A stretch of 64,000 nt of DNA. Source: Adenophora triphylla var. japonica. Taxonomy: Eukaryota > Streptophyta > Magnoliopsida > Asterales > Campanulaceae. Every line of letters begins with the position of its first letter. Position 1 is the first letter of the stretch. A model generated the notes under the pieces. It had not been told where the DNA came from and ran no database searches. It saw nothing but the letters and a program-made list of their open reading frames with translations. Of this stretch, positions 22,126 through 32,719 are shown piece by piece. The DNA is taken from assembly GCA_022495995.1 (NCBI GenBank), contig JAFEMH010004889.1:123545-187544 (forward strand), written 5' to 3'. A program made the translations under genes and the position numbers.

Positions 22126-23142
22126 TCATGTATTCATATTTAGGTGTGGACACTCGGATGCAAAGTGACCGGGTTTTCTACAATTGTAGCAAACTAGATC
22201 ACTCCTTTTCTTAGTATCTCCAGCCTTAGAAAACGTTGCAGGAGGTTTGCCTTTTGAAAATGATTTTGTGAAAGGTTTTGAGGATTTTCTAAATTTTTGG
22301 AATCTTTTCACAAACATGGCAAAATCATCATCATCCATCTCGATGAGTGATGAGGTTGATATGGAAGGATCAGTGGTTTGGTTGGATGTAGATGGTTTCT
22401 CCTCATGTTCCACGACGGACATGGATAGCGATTTGGTTTTCCCTTCAATCTCTTCAATATGATTTAATTTTAATTCATAGACTCTAAGATTGGCGTACAA
22501 GTTACTTAACGACCAAGTACCCAAAACTTTGGAGTCTTCTAAAGAGGTAGCCTTATTTACCCATTTAGAGCCTAAAGCAGATAGGAAAGTCATATTGATT
22601 TCCTTATCGGTTAAAGTTTTACCAAGAGATCTACAAGCATTAACTACCTCAACATAGCGATCGTAGGTTTGACGCAAGGTTTCGTTGGATTTTCTGTTGA
22701 AGTTGTTGTAGGATCTTTCAACAGTGTATAATTTGTTTTCCTTGCACTCTTCGTCACCTTCGAGGTAGCTCTCTATGGCATCCCACATCTGCTTTGCGGT
22801 TTTGAGGTACATCACTTTCTGAAGAGTTGAAACGGGGAGGGTTCCAGAAATGATGAACCTAGCCTTGCTGTCCAAGGCAACCAATCTCTTCTCTTCATCC
22901 GACCACTCTTCTTTTGGCTTTTTGACCTCTGGAATTGTTGCACTGGTGGTTGCATCTGTGTTGGCCTTCATTGGAACTAACGGGCCATTGATCACGCACT
23001 CCACCAGCATTTCATCTATAGTTTCCAAATGAATGAGCATTCGGCACTTCCAGATGTCAAAGTGGTCTTCGTCCAACATTGGAATGTGTGAATAGTTAAC
23101 AGTTGTCATTGTCTTTGTATTTGCCATATCGAATCGGCACAC
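22126..23142 (-). CDS. Gag of Sirevirus G
   Basis: This is the only long intact coding frame of the element: 338 codons from the ATG at 23142, or more likely from the second ATG at 23127 (MANTKTMTTVNYS). Copia Gag features in order are FDIWKCRMLIHLETID, KARFIISGTLPVS, AKQMWDAIESYLEGDEECK, a central helical region with YDRYVEVVNACRSLG, KWVNKATSLEDSKVL, and the zinc knuckle CYNCRKPGHFASECPH close to the stop. It forms the virus-like particle and binds RNA. The stop may separate Gag from Pol, or it may be a local defect, since the frame continues into linker sequence. Confidence 0.88.
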   Translation of the reverse strand: MCRFDMANTKTMTTVNYSHIPMLDEDHFDIWKCRMLIHLETIDEMLVECVINGPLVPMKANTDATTSATIPEVKKPKEEWSDEEKRLVALDSKARFIISGTLPVSTLQKVMYLKTAKQMWDAIESYLEGDEECKENKLYTVERSYNNFNRKSNETLRQTYDRYVEVVNACRSLGKTLTDKEINMTFLSALGSKWVNKATSLEDSKVLGTWSLSNLYANLRVYELKLNHIEEIEGKTKSLSMSVVEHEEKPSTSNQTTDPSISTSSLIEMDDDDFAMFVKRFQKFRKSSKPFTKSFSKGKPPATFSKAGDTKKRSDLVCYNCRKPGHFASECPHLNMNT

Positions 23143-23183
23143 AAGCTGTTAAGCTTGAAAAATAGTGGTTTTAAAATGTGTTA

Positions 23184-23195
23184 GCTCTGATACCA
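23184..23195 (-). other. Primer binding site of Sirevirus G
   Basis: On the minus strand TGGTATCAGAGC, the standard match to the initiator tRNA-Met 3' end, lies two bases from the 5' LTR. Confidence 0.95.
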
Positions 23196-23197
23196 CT

Positions 23198-24619
23198 TGT
23201 TGGTCCCAAAGGTGGCAACAAGGGTGAAAATACGGCTAGAGGGGGTGAATAGGCGTAATAAATTTTCTCCCTCGATTTAAAACTAATCCTCTATACTTAC
23301 AAAACCGCTTGCGGTAAGAAAGCGCAAGTAGAGTTATAAAATGCACGGCGGAATAATGAAGTTACAAAGCGGTTTTGAGAGGCGGTTTTGCAAAGCGGTT
23401 TGATAGTAAGGTTTGCGAAAGTGCGGTTTGCAAAAGTGAAGTCTAGACAATGTTAACTCCAAACACAATTTTCACAATAAGGATAACTATATAAAGATCA
23501 AACAAAGACAGAGATAAATAATTAGCAAGCACAGAAAATATAAATGCAGTAAAGTATATGAACAAGCTATTTGGAGTGGTTCAATCGATAAACGATCTAC
23601 GTCCACTACCAAGATGGTTAGTCTTGAATTTCTAAGAGAGATTTTATATTGAGTATTTGAGAGATTACAAAGTACAATAAAATCTTTTCTATGAAGAACA
23701 AATCCTAGACTATAACCAGTGTATCTCAAATGAATAAACTATATGTTTAAACAAGTGAGGTGGGTGTGTGTTCATGATCAAGGCTCTTTAAATCGAGAGA
23801 TGTAGAGCTCAATGATTCTTGAATGTGTTAAGGCTTGATTTACGTGGGAATATTTCTTGAAGTATGAAGATGAAGATTCAAAGGACTTATGAATTTCTGG
23901 GCAGAGCTTCAACTTCTCATGAACACAGCAATTTCTCAAGATTCAAGCAATCTTTAAATGGTGAAGATTAGGGGTATTTATACCCAAGCATCAAGAAACT
24001 AGCCGTTGGATACGGTAAATTTGTAAGGACGTACTTGATGCAATCCCATTGGTCCATGACAACCACTTTTGTCCTTTGGGCTGTTGATGCGAGTAAAGGC
24101 GATCGGACCTCGAGTGCAATCAAGGTGGTTAGGACATCTGTCACCTTTTCAAGATCCTTGCAGATCTTGTCTGAAAAGTAATCACGTGACAAGATATTGT
24201 AGTTGACTTTTGATATTGCTGACGTGGATTCCAACGGTCAAGAGAGGTTCACTTCAAGTAACCAATCATTGGAGCGGTTCTGGAGAAAGGCGGTTCCACC
24301 AGAGAAGGATTTCCAAGTGCGGTTTGCACTTGTTGTTCAAGCGGTTTCGAGATGAAGGGAATCACAAGGCAAAAAGGCGGTTACGCAGCGGTTCTAAAAG
24401 GGCGGTTACGAAACCCTTGAAGCTGCAATCCTAAGATTCAATGATTCTTGAGCCAGTCTTCAAGCCTAATTTTAACCTATTCTATAAAATGGACTTAGCT
24501 AAAAATTGAAGTCTAAGCTTCATTACATAGGGTCCTAAAGTCCTTAAAATAAATAGGAGGTTATGGAATCAATCAAATCTAATACAAAATAGGAGGGTTA
24601 AAATATGCATACCCAACAC
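23198..24619 (-). repeat. 5' LTR of Sirevirus G
   Basis: Starts TGTTGGTCCC and ends acccaaca on the plus strand; partner of 10990-12422. The last five flanking bases CCGTG (24620-24624) repeat those at 10985-10989. Confidence 0.92.
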
Positions 24620-24804
24620 CGTGCAAGGTGGCCTTCTAGAAGGTCTTTTCCAGCGAAGGATTACATGGAATTTTAATTCCTAACAAGTCCTTTGCCCCTC
24701 GGAAGGTTTGGAAAAGTTCCAAAATTGCCTCTGAACTTTAGGAAAGTCCGGGGAATTGCCGGGAAACTTAACTGAAAGGCATCAGCCAGATTTGGGTACT
24801 TACA
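24620..24804 (-). repeat. 3' LTR of element E, proximal portion
   Basis: Continuation of E's LTR after Sirevirus G, ending gggtacttaca at 24804 (start of the LTR on the minus strand). The first five bases are the target duplication. Confidence 0.85.
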
Positions 24805-24822
24805 GAAGCCCCTTGGCAACGT
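24805..24822 (-). other. Polypurine tract region of element E
   Basis: On the minus strand GTTGCCAAGGGGCTTC abuts the LTR start. B has the same layout with GTTGCCGAGGGACTTC, and C and D have a related GCCGAGGGGCTC. Confidence 0.65.
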
Positions 24823-25356
24823 CACTTGCAGGGCAAGTGGGGTTGTCGATAAAAAAGGATCCAATCTGGCGAACTGCCGAGACGGATTGGGTGACCAAGG
24901 TGGTCGAGTGGCTGAACCTAAAGTAGGCTACCTATGTATCCCGGAGGAATCAAGCCAGGTCGTAGTTCGGGATGGATCCACTGGGGAACGGCGAAGAGAA
25001 ACTGGTCCCTTGCTAGGAAGATGGAAGGAAAGTGACCTAGGAGGTCAAATGGCTGATCCTACTGGGGATATGCTAGATGAAGGAAGTGACCAATGTGGTC
25101 GGATATCTGGACCTCTATGAGGGGCTACTTCACCACTGAGGAGTGATGAATGAACAGGGTGACCACTGCGGTCGGATGGCTGGACCTTTATGAAAGGCTC
25201 ATGCACCACTAAGGAGTGATGAATGAAAAGGGTGACCAATGTGGTCGGATGGCTGGACCTTTATGAAAGGCTACCTACGTATCCCGGAGGAATCAAGCCT
25301 TGGTCGTAGTTCAAGTCTCACTAGATAGTTAGGAACAATGTCTAGGATCCTTGAGG

Positions 25357-25500
25357 TTTTGACGATTAATGGAGGAGTCACCTGATTTGACAATTAATGG
25401 AGGTTGTCACCTGATTGACAATTAATGGAGGTTGTCGCCTGATTGACAATTAATGGAGGTTGTCGCCTGATTGACAATTAATGGAGGTTGTCACCTGAAG
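25357..25500 (+). repeat. 28-bp tandem array in E
   Basis: About five units of tgacaattaatggaggttgtcacc type. Each unit contains GACAA...TTGTC, an inverted repeat able to form a small hairpin. B has about four units at 32062-32170. Confidence 0.85.
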
Positions 25501-26262
25501 AAACTAAAGCTTACGTCGCTATCGAGGAGATAGAGGTAGCTAAAGTTGGAAAAACTTGAGCGTACTTCACTATCTAGAAGATAGAGGTAGCTTAAGTTGG
25601 GAAAACTGAAGCGTACTTCACTATCGAGGAGATAGAGGTAGCTAAAGTTGGAAAAACTTGAGCGTACTTCACTATCTTATGAGATAGAGGTAGCCTAAGT
25701 TTGGAGAACTTGAGCGTACTTCACTATCTTATGAGATAGAGGTAGCTAAAGTTTGGAGAACTTGAGCGTACTTCACTATCTATGGGATAGAGGTAGCTAA
25801 AGTTTGGAGAACTTGAGCGTACTTCACTATCTATGGGATAGAGGTAGCTAAAGTTTGGAAAACTTGAGCGTACTTCACTATCTATGAGATAGAGGTAGCT
25901 AAAGTTGGAAAACTAAAGCGTACTTCACTATCGAGGAGATAGAGGTAGCTAAAGTTGGAAAACTAAAGCGTACTTCACTATCGAGGAGATAGAGGTAGCT
26001 AAAGTTTGGAAAAACTTGAGCGTACTTCACTATCTATGAGATAGAGGTAGCTAAAGTTTGGAAAAACTTGAGCGTACTTCACTATCTATGAGATAGAGGT
26101 AGCTGAAGTTTGGAAAACTTGAGCGTACTTCACTATCTATGAGATAGAGGTAGTTTAAGTTTGGAGAACTTGAGCGTACTTCACTATCTATGGGATAGAG
26201 GTAGCTAAAGTTGGAAAACTAAAGCGTACTTCACTATCGAGGAGATAGAGGTAGCTTAAGTT
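25501..26262 (+). repeat. 51-bp tandem array in E
   Basis: About 15 units of gcgtacttcactatctatgg followed by gatagaggtagctaaagtttggagaacttga variants. CTATC and GATAG within each unit form an inverted repeat. B carries only about three units (32171-32330), so the array expanded or contracted after the copies diverged. Confidence 0.9.
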
Positions 26263-26466
26263 TAGGGTTTTGACAATTCGGAGGATGTCACCTAGCGTTA
26301 TTCCGTTATAACGGAAGTAACGGAGGCGACTCGGGAGGAAAGTTTATTCTCCTTGGAGATAACGGATATCCTTGGAAACAGCGTTATTCTGGTTAAGAAA
26401 TAACGGGAGTTGTATGCCTAAGTGGAAAGTCCAGGGGCATAAGCATAATTTCAGCTCAGAGCAAAT

Positions 26467-26509
26467 GAGGCCGCCCGGCATGAGATGAGGGAAAAAGAGG
26501 CCGTCCGGC
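26467..26509 (+). promoter_or_regulatory. GCCGNNCGGC pair upstream of E gene 1
   Basis: Sites gaggccgcccggc (26467) and gaggccgtccggc (26497) are exactly 30 bp apart. A TATA-like tatttaaac follows at about 26533, and the PMD gene ATG lies at 26654. The orientation reads with the antisense gene. Confidence 0.75.
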
Positions 26510-26653
26510 TAGAAATTTATTTTCACCAGATTATTTAAACTGAATTGGAACGGGCATTGGGCGCCATTGCTGCCTGCTTGCTACCGAGGAAGAGAGAGAA
26601 AGGAGAGAGAGAATTTTCAAAATCCTTCAATTCCTTTGCTTCTATTGATCAAG

Positions 26654-29270
26654 ATGGATCCGGAAGGAAACATAGTGCCTAGGCAAGCACGAAGAAACAT
26701 ATCGAAAGCCGCTAGGAGGAGGAGGAGGGAGCTTGTTCGAATGGAGAGGAAGTATGACTTCAACACGCCTCCGTCTGAGATTTATCCCGGTAGGGGGGGA
26801 GCACAAATCTACGAAACCTCAATCTATTGGGGTAAGCATTCTTGATTTGCTTGATTTTGTCAATTTTGGTTGGATTTTGATTGATTTGGGGCTTGACCCA
26901 ATTTTTTAGGAATTTTTCGAATTTTTCTATGAATTTTGTTGAGGATTTTGGAATTTGATGATTAACCTATGAGGCTAAGGGGATAAATGAACATGCATGT
27001 GTGATTTATTTGAAAAATAATGAGAATGACTCATTTTTTGAAAATAAAGTACGAAAAATGATGTCTAAAATGTGACGGAGTCCTTGCATGTGCTAGAACT
27101 AGGTCAATTTCTGATCATGGATGGGAAAGCAAGATTTTGGACGATAAAAAGAATTCATGCATGTCATTTTGAAAAAATTAATGCTTATGTGCAAGGAATT
27201 TTGAAAATTGGACTTTTGTGCTTAGCATAGAAATGTGCTTGACATGACGTGTTTCAAATGATGAAAGACACGTTTTCTAGGAAAGGATGCTAGAAATATT
27301 TTATGAATGCTTTTCTTTTGAAAATATGTGCACTTTTTGAATATATGCATGCTTTTGAGATGAAATGAAGAACTGACACATTTTTGTTGTGTTTTCCTAC
27401 AGGAGAACAAATCGAGGGGACCTTCTGAGGTGGTTGTGAAGCTATGGGATAGGATGCCCAACTTTGAGAAAGATGGGGTGAGCCCCAAGTAGCTAGTGAT
27501 GGCTATCGGCCTTGACTTGTTTATTGATGCTATTGGTAGAGGTATCCATGTGACCTCTAAGAGCAAGGGGCTAGTCCAGGCCCTCTCAGAGTTCTGGTGG
27601 GACACCACCCACAGCTTTCATCTCAGCTGGGGGGAGATCACGGTGATGCCAGCCGACTTCACTGCTATTACAGGCTTGCAGTTCACTGGGAGGCCTGTGA
27701 CCTGGAGAGACCATATTACTGCGGCTGAGTTTAGAGCTTTGGTTGGGTTTGACCTTCGTCCTAAGGGGCTTAGGATGGAGACGAGATATGTGGAGGTGGC
27801 GGTCCTAGAGTGCATGCAGGGGTTTGCCGCCAATGAGGTGACTGCCCACCAGCTCCTGAGAGCTTTCTTGTGGTTGATGCTGTCAGTCACCATCTTTGCC
27901 AATTCTGGGACACTGGCTATGCTGTGCCTGCTTGACTCTTTGGAGAACCTGGATGAGGTTGGGGCGGTCTCTTGGGGTGAGGCCGGATTGGCTGAGCTTT
28001 ACTTCTCTCTGGATATGTACAGCCGGAATAAGGCTGCTTCTATGGACTGCTTTTCTTTTGTGCTTGAGGTATTCTCACCTTCTTTTCTCTCTTTTATCTT
28101 TCTGTCTTGAGACTTTTATAAGAGAAATGACCCTTTTGTCTTGAACATGCAGGTCTGGTTTTGTGAGGTGATTGGGTTCTTTCCCTGGAACTAGCAGAGT
28201 GATCCGGAGATCTTCCCAGCCATGATTCGTTGGAGGGGAGAGGCTAGAGACAAGTTTACCGGGAAGACCCGGATCACTTTTGACTATAAGATGGTGAGAC
28301 CAGTTATCAACGGGGATGGACATGATGGGGTTGATTTCTATCCTTGGGGGAGGTACCCAGAGGTTTTGCTAGGGGATGCCGTGGAGGCAACTAGGCAGAG
28401 GAGGTGGCTGACGGGGCTGACTTGTGACGTCATTTACTTGGGGGACCGCTTTTCTAGGCAGCATGGCCTTGTCCCTCCTTTGGATGCCATCACACCTCAC
28501 GATCCTCCAGCACGTATGCTGTAGCCCAGGGACTGGTCGGCTGATGATATAGCGAGGTATCATCCCGGTGTGGCGACTGAGGAGTATTTTGACTTGGCTA
28601 CCCCGTATGCCACCTTCGTGGAGCAGCGGTTGAGAACGCCGCAGAAGCTGGTGAAGCTGGCCGTCACTCAGGGGTACGGGGAAGCTAAGCCTACTGACCC
28701 GCCTATGCCTCCTGGTCATCTCTCCTACATTGTCAACGGGGTACCGAGGAGGTTCATGATACCTGTTCCTGACACGAGGGAGCCCCGGTATACTTTGTCG
28801 CCTGACAGCACTGTAAGTACCTTTAGGGTCTTTTCCCTTTTCTGATTTCTTTGCTTTCTGCAATTTTAAACCTTTCTTGAGATATTCTGAGTTTTTCTTC
28901 TCTTTTCTCTCAGGTTCCTGCTCATTCCTACGATGGCTTGGTACGGCAGAACAGGGGCTGGAAGGATGTGTGTCGGTCCCTTCTGAGGAAGTTGGCTTGT
29001 GCTTCCAGGGCTGGAGCGAATGTGCAGGAGCCCGTGCGCAAAAGAAGGCACGTCGGGAGCACAGCCTCTACCTCATCAGCCTCAGAGTATGCGACCTCCT
29101 CTACCAGTGCTATGCCTCGGGGATAGTAACCTAACACGAGCATTCTGGAGCTGCTGGCGGAGTACGAGCATGTGAATGTCAACCTTTCTGACGTGAGTGA
29201 CGCTGAGGACTTGATGAAGGATCCTAGCTTCTACGAGCTGAGCAGCGACGACGAGGAGTCGGAGGCTTAG
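26654..29270 (+). pseudogene. Antisense gene 1 of element E: PMD protein, four exons
   Basis: Exons are 26654-26831, 27403-28068, 28153-28812 and 28914-29270, all joined by GT-AG introns. Exon 1 encodes a basic N-terminus (RQARRNISKAARRRRREL), a likely nuclear signal. Exon 2 carries the plant mobile domain: EFWWDTTHSFHLSWGEI, PADFTAITGLQFTGRPV, and a helical ECMQGFAANEV...LLRAFLWLM region. Exon 3 holds FYPWGRYPEVLLG and further conserved tryptophans. The end is acidic (SDAEDLMKDPSFYEL, then SSDDEESEA). Stops at 27490, 28192, 28522 and 29124-29129 break the frame; several look like CAG or CAA turned to TAG or TAA. A one-base insertion lies near the end of exon 1. It lies opposite in strand to the retrotransposon, between pol and 3' LTR. 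PMD proteins such as MAIL1 act in transposon silencing; what a transposon-carried copy does is unknown. Confidence 0.8.
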
Positions 29271-29622
29271 GATTCCTTAGACTGATCTAGGAGGGAGAAA
29301 CAAACAAACAATGAACATTTTTATGCACAATTTGTCTATTTTTCATTTTATTTGGGCGCCGATGGGGCGAAAACAATGTATTACTCTTTTATTTGCTTTT
29401 CTAATTTATGCTTTATGAATTTGCATATTACTTGAGCCTCGGGGCTGCTTTTTTTGCTTGGAAATGGGGCTGAAACTGGGCCAAAATGGTTTGTGATGAC
29501 ATATAATTGCATGAATGGTATTTGGATATGTTTTTGTACAGGTTTCATTGAGAATGTGGGGTGAGAACTCCACTTGGGCAGCAGCAAGAGCTGCTGCAGA
29601 TTTTTTTCTGCAGCAAGCAAAA
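29271..29622 (+). other. Spacer between antisense genes of E
   Basis: This is the 3' region of gene 1 and upstream region of gene 2, with no protein seen. The equivalent in B is 33876-34223 and is very similar. Confidence 0.55.
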
Positions 29623-29665
29623 GAAGCCGTCCGGCCTGGTCTTGAGGCAAATGAAGCCGTGCGGC
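29623..29665 (+). promoter_or_regulatory. GCCGNNCGGC pair upstream of E gene 2
   Basis: Sites gaagccgtccggc (29623) and gaagccgtgcggc (29653) are 30 bp apart, about 137-180 bp before the gene 2 ATG. Confidence 0.78.
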
Positions 29666-29801
29666 CAGAAGTCTTGTCTGAACTGGTTTTTTTCAAATAA
29701 AATCAAGGCTTGGCCCTTTCATTTCATTTTCACCCTAGACTTGTCCCAACTAATCCCAGAGCATATTTTTGACCAAAAGACATCAACTTTGATCACTTGT
29801 C

Positions 29802-29910
29802 ATGGAGAAACCCGTCAGATTGCAAAAGGGGAAGAGAGACCGTTTTCTGTCCGATCTTCAATCTTGGATGAGACGCAACTTTCAATCCAACAAGAGGCTG
29901 TTCGATACAG
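29802..29910 (+). pseudogene. Antisense gene 2 of element E, first 36 codons
   Basis: ATG at 29802 begins MEKPVRLQKGKRDRFLSDLQ, nearly the same as B gene 2 at 34406. The frame is cut after about 36 codons, where the LTR of element B starts at 29911. The remainder should lie beyond the right end of B. Confidence 0.8.
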
Positions 29911-31583
29911 TGAATGTGGTGCCCAAAATCTTTTTTGTGTTTTAATTTGGATTCAATTGAGTTTGAAAACATCCGGTTTAATTTGTAAAAACTTAGTCGC
30001 CACGCCATTTTGATTTCCTCAAAACTTTGAAAAAAAGGAATAAGGGTTCGGAGGTTAAGTTACCCCTTGGGAAGAACGGATCGTCGTTCACCCAAGGTGC
30101 CTTGCCAAAGCAAGTCTCCCAAGATTCCATTTTTCGTGCTTGCTTGCGTGCTTTCTTGTGTGCTTGTGTTGAAAAGAGGGGGGGGGGAATGTTCCAAGTT
30201 GTCTTTCGGACGTATAAACCATTTAGTTGGTTATCGCTCAGGATTCCTTGGATTTTTATGTGTTCGGGACTTTGATCCCGTCCTCATCTTGGACTTGTGA
30301 TCATCACTATTTGACCTTGGGTCATGTATGATCGAGAGAAGGACTCTCTCTTATAGTCTAAAATGAGGTTCTTTAGAAAGGAGTATCCTTAGCCCATCAA
30401 TCCTACATCTTGAGACGATTGAGCTTATATAGGGACTATTATGCTCATCTCAAGTGATGATCGAAGATATAGGGTTCAAGGTTTATCCCTTTCTAAAGAG
30501 ATTGTGGCACCTTTAATGGAAGAAACGATGTAAAGATAGGATCTTTACGCCGTTCCGCTCCAAAGGATGCATCACATACCAAAGGGGACTAGGGGAAGGG
30601 TATAAAGATTGGATCTTTATGCTCTTCCTATGCTTTTCGTGCCTTAGGAAGGTCACTAAGCAATCCTAGGAAAGAGAGATCCAATCATGAGGGACATGAA
30701 AGATGCATTCTAAACTAAAAATGACATTTTAATGAAAAAGATGACATTTTGGTACAAAGGATGCTATTTGTTTGCAAAGGATGCTTTGTTTGATGTAAAG
30801 AAATGATCTTTAATGCTAAGGATGCATCTTTATGTGTAAAAATGAAGTTTCAAGTGCAAAGAATGCAACTTTTATGCAAAGATAACATTTTTATGAGTAA
30901 AGGATGCATAAAGATATCATTTTTAGGAGCAAAAGATGCTACTTTTAATGCAAAGGATGCAAAAGGAGGGGGATATGATTTACATGCTTAAAGATATGAC
31001 CTTTAATGACAATATACCAAATCCCAAGCAAATATATAGTAATATGTAAAGCAAGGAGCAAATATATCACATATATACAAGTATAATGCAAGATAAAGGG
31101 GATGAGAGGTTACCAATGGTGGTGACCTCTTTCTCTTTGAAGTTTGCCTAGGGAAGGGACCAACTTTTGGAGGTTTTAAGGAGGAGGGAGGTGCTTTTTG
31201 GCACACTCTTCACTCTCTGTATTTTCGTAGTGGTATTTTGGCATAGTTTCAGTGCTGAAAACTGTATATCAAAATGGGTAGAGGAGGCCTCTATTTATAG
31301 GCACTCTGGGAAAAGCTAATGAAGCCGTGCGGCTTGGGGTTCTGGCCTAATGCAGCCGTGCGGCATTATCCACTATGACTCAGCACCTTTCTAGAATCAT
31401 GCAAGGTGGCCTTTCTAGAAGGGTTTTTATATTAAAGGAAAACGTGGTTTTTTAATTCCAAGTAATTCCTTCACCCCTCGGAAGGTTCGGAACAGTTCCC
31501 GAATTGCTCCTGAACTTTAGGAAAGTCCGGGGAATTGCCGGGAAACTTAACCGGAAGGCATGAGCCAGATTTGGGTACTTACA
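29911..31583 (-). repeat. 3' LTR of element B
   Basis: Plus-strand boundaries are tgaatgtggt at 29911 and gggtacttaca at 31583 (1673 bp). It matches the E LTR along its length. A segment of 20-25-bp degenerate repeats with AAAGATGACATTTT words spans about 30715-30990. The internal agtcgccac at about 29995 copies the primer-site core. No genes. Confidence 0.85.
31291..31365 (-). promoter_or_regulatory. LTR B promoter: TATA box and GCCGTGCGGC pair
   Basis: CTATAAATAG on the minus strand (31291-31300) is preceded by sites at 31321 (gaagccgtgcggc) and about 31352 (gcagccgtgcggc), 31 bp apart. Confidence 0.75.
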
Positions 31584-31600
31584 GAAGTCCCTCGGCAACG
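31584..31600 (-). other. Polypurine tract region of element B
   Basis: Minus-strand GTTGCCGAGGGACTTC directly precedes the LTR start TGTAAGTACCC. Confidence 0.65.
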
Positions 31601-32530
31601 TCACTTGCAGGGCGAGTGGGGTTGTCGATAGAAAAGGATCCGATCTGGCGAATGCCGAGACGGATTGGGTGACCAAGGTGGTCGAGTGGCTGAACCTTTG
31701 GAAGGCTACCTACGTATCCCGAATGGGAATCAAGCCATAATCGTAGTTCGGAATAAGATCTACTGAGGAAGGGCGAAGAGAAACTGGTCTCTTTGCTGGG
31801 GAAATAGATGAGAAAGTGACCTGGGAGGTCAAGCTACTGATCCTACTAGGGATATGCTAGAAGTGACCGATGTGGTCAGATATCTAGACCTCTATGAGGG
31901 GCTACTTCACCACTGAGGCGTGATGAAGGAACACGGTGACCAATGTGGTCGGATGGCTGGAACTTTATGAAAGGCTACCTACGTATCCCGAAGGAATCAA
32001 GCCTTGATCGTAGTTCAAGCATCACTAGATAGCTAGGAACGATGTCTAGGATCCTTGAGGTTTTGACAATTAATGGAGGTTGTCACCTGATTGACAATTA
32101 ATGGAGGTTGTCACCTGATTGACAATTAATGGAGGTTGTCACCTGGTTGACAATTAATGGAGGTTGTCACCTGGGGAAACTAGAGCTTACGTCACTATCG
32201 GGGAGATAGAGGTAGCTAAAGTTTGGAGAACCTGAGCATACTTCTCAATCTGTGAGATAGAGGTAGCTAAAGTTTGGAAAACTTGAGCGTACTTCTCAAT
32301 CTGTGAGATAGAGGTAGCTAAAGTTTGGGTTTCGACAATTCGGAGGTTGTCACCTAGCGTTATTCCGTTATAACGGAAGTAACGGAGGTGACTTGGGAGA
32401 GAAATTAATTCTTCTTAGAGATAACGGATATACTTGGGATAACAACGTTACTCTAGTTAAGAAATAACTGGAGTTGTATGCCCAAGTGGAAAGTCCAAGG
32501 GCAAAGATGTAATTTCTGCTCAGAGAAAAA
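31601..32530 (+). other. Non-coding 3' region of B with tandem repeats
   Basis: No gene. It has two CCTACGTA...CGTAGTTC elements (31703-31749 and 31972-32018), about four 28-bp units (32062-32170), about three 51-bp units (32171-32330) and the palindrome TTCCGTTATAACGGAA (32363-32378), in the same order as in E. Confidence 0.65.
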
Positions 32531-32573
32531 GAAGCCGCCCGGCATGAGACGGGGGCAAAAGAGGCCGTACGGC
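32531..32573 (+). promoter_or_regulatory. GCCGNNCGGC pair upstream of B gene 1
   Basis: Sites gaagccgcccggc (32531) and gaggccgtacggc (32561) are exactly 30 bp apart; a TATA-like tatttaaaac follows near 32597. Confidence 0.78.
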
Positions 32574-32719
32574 CAGAAGTTTATTTTCACCAGTTTATTT
32601 AAAACTGGAGTTGGACGGGCATTGGGCACCGTTGCCACCCTTCTGCTGCCGAGGAATAGAGAGAGAGGAGAGAAAGAATTTTCAAAAATCCTTCAATTCC
32701 TTTGCTTCTTTTGATTTAG

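Larger units (their letters stand above)
10990..24619 (-). mobile_element. Element G: Sirevirus (Ty1/Copia) retrotransposon
   Basis: This is a complete 13.6-kb element with LTRs of 1433 bp (10990-12422) and 1422 bp (23198-24619), flanked by the duplication CCGTG at 10985-10989 and 24620-24624. On the minus strand the order is 5' LTR, tRNA-iMet primer site, gag, protease, integrase, RT, RNase H, long env-like region, PPT and 3' LTR. Copia gene order, the PPT with AAATAGGGGGAGA, a long gag-pol linker and a long ORF after RNase H point to the Sirevirus (SIRE/Maximus) lineage. It sits in the LTR of E. The LTRs are nearly alike apart from many CAG/CTG-linked differences. Confidence 0.9.
24823..26466 (+). 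other. Non-coding 3' region of E with structured repeats
   Basis: No gene is seen. It contains two CCTACGTA...CGTAGTTC elements (24926-24969 and 25269-25313), repeated gtgaccaatgtggtcgga phrases, two tandem arrays (25357-26262) and the perfect 16-bp palindrome TTCCGTTATAACGGAA at 26301-26316. Confidence 0.6.
9358..29910 (-). mobile_element. Element E: family 1 Tat retrotransposon, 3' part, interrupted by G and B
   Basis: On the minus strand E reads, from right to left, antisense-gene region, PPT and 3' LTR. Its pieces are 9358-10989 and 24625-24804 (LTR), then 24805-29910 (internal). The Sirevirus G splits the LTR, and B interrupts the second antisense gene at 29910. The pol and 5' LTR of E must lie beyond the right end of B, outside the window. 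The LTR and cassette match B closely in sequence and order. Confidence 0.8.

Noticed and set aside
25501..26262. Regular direct repeats resembling a CRISPR array.
   Set aside because: Units are contiguous 51-bp tandem repeats without unique spacers, in a plant retrotransposon.
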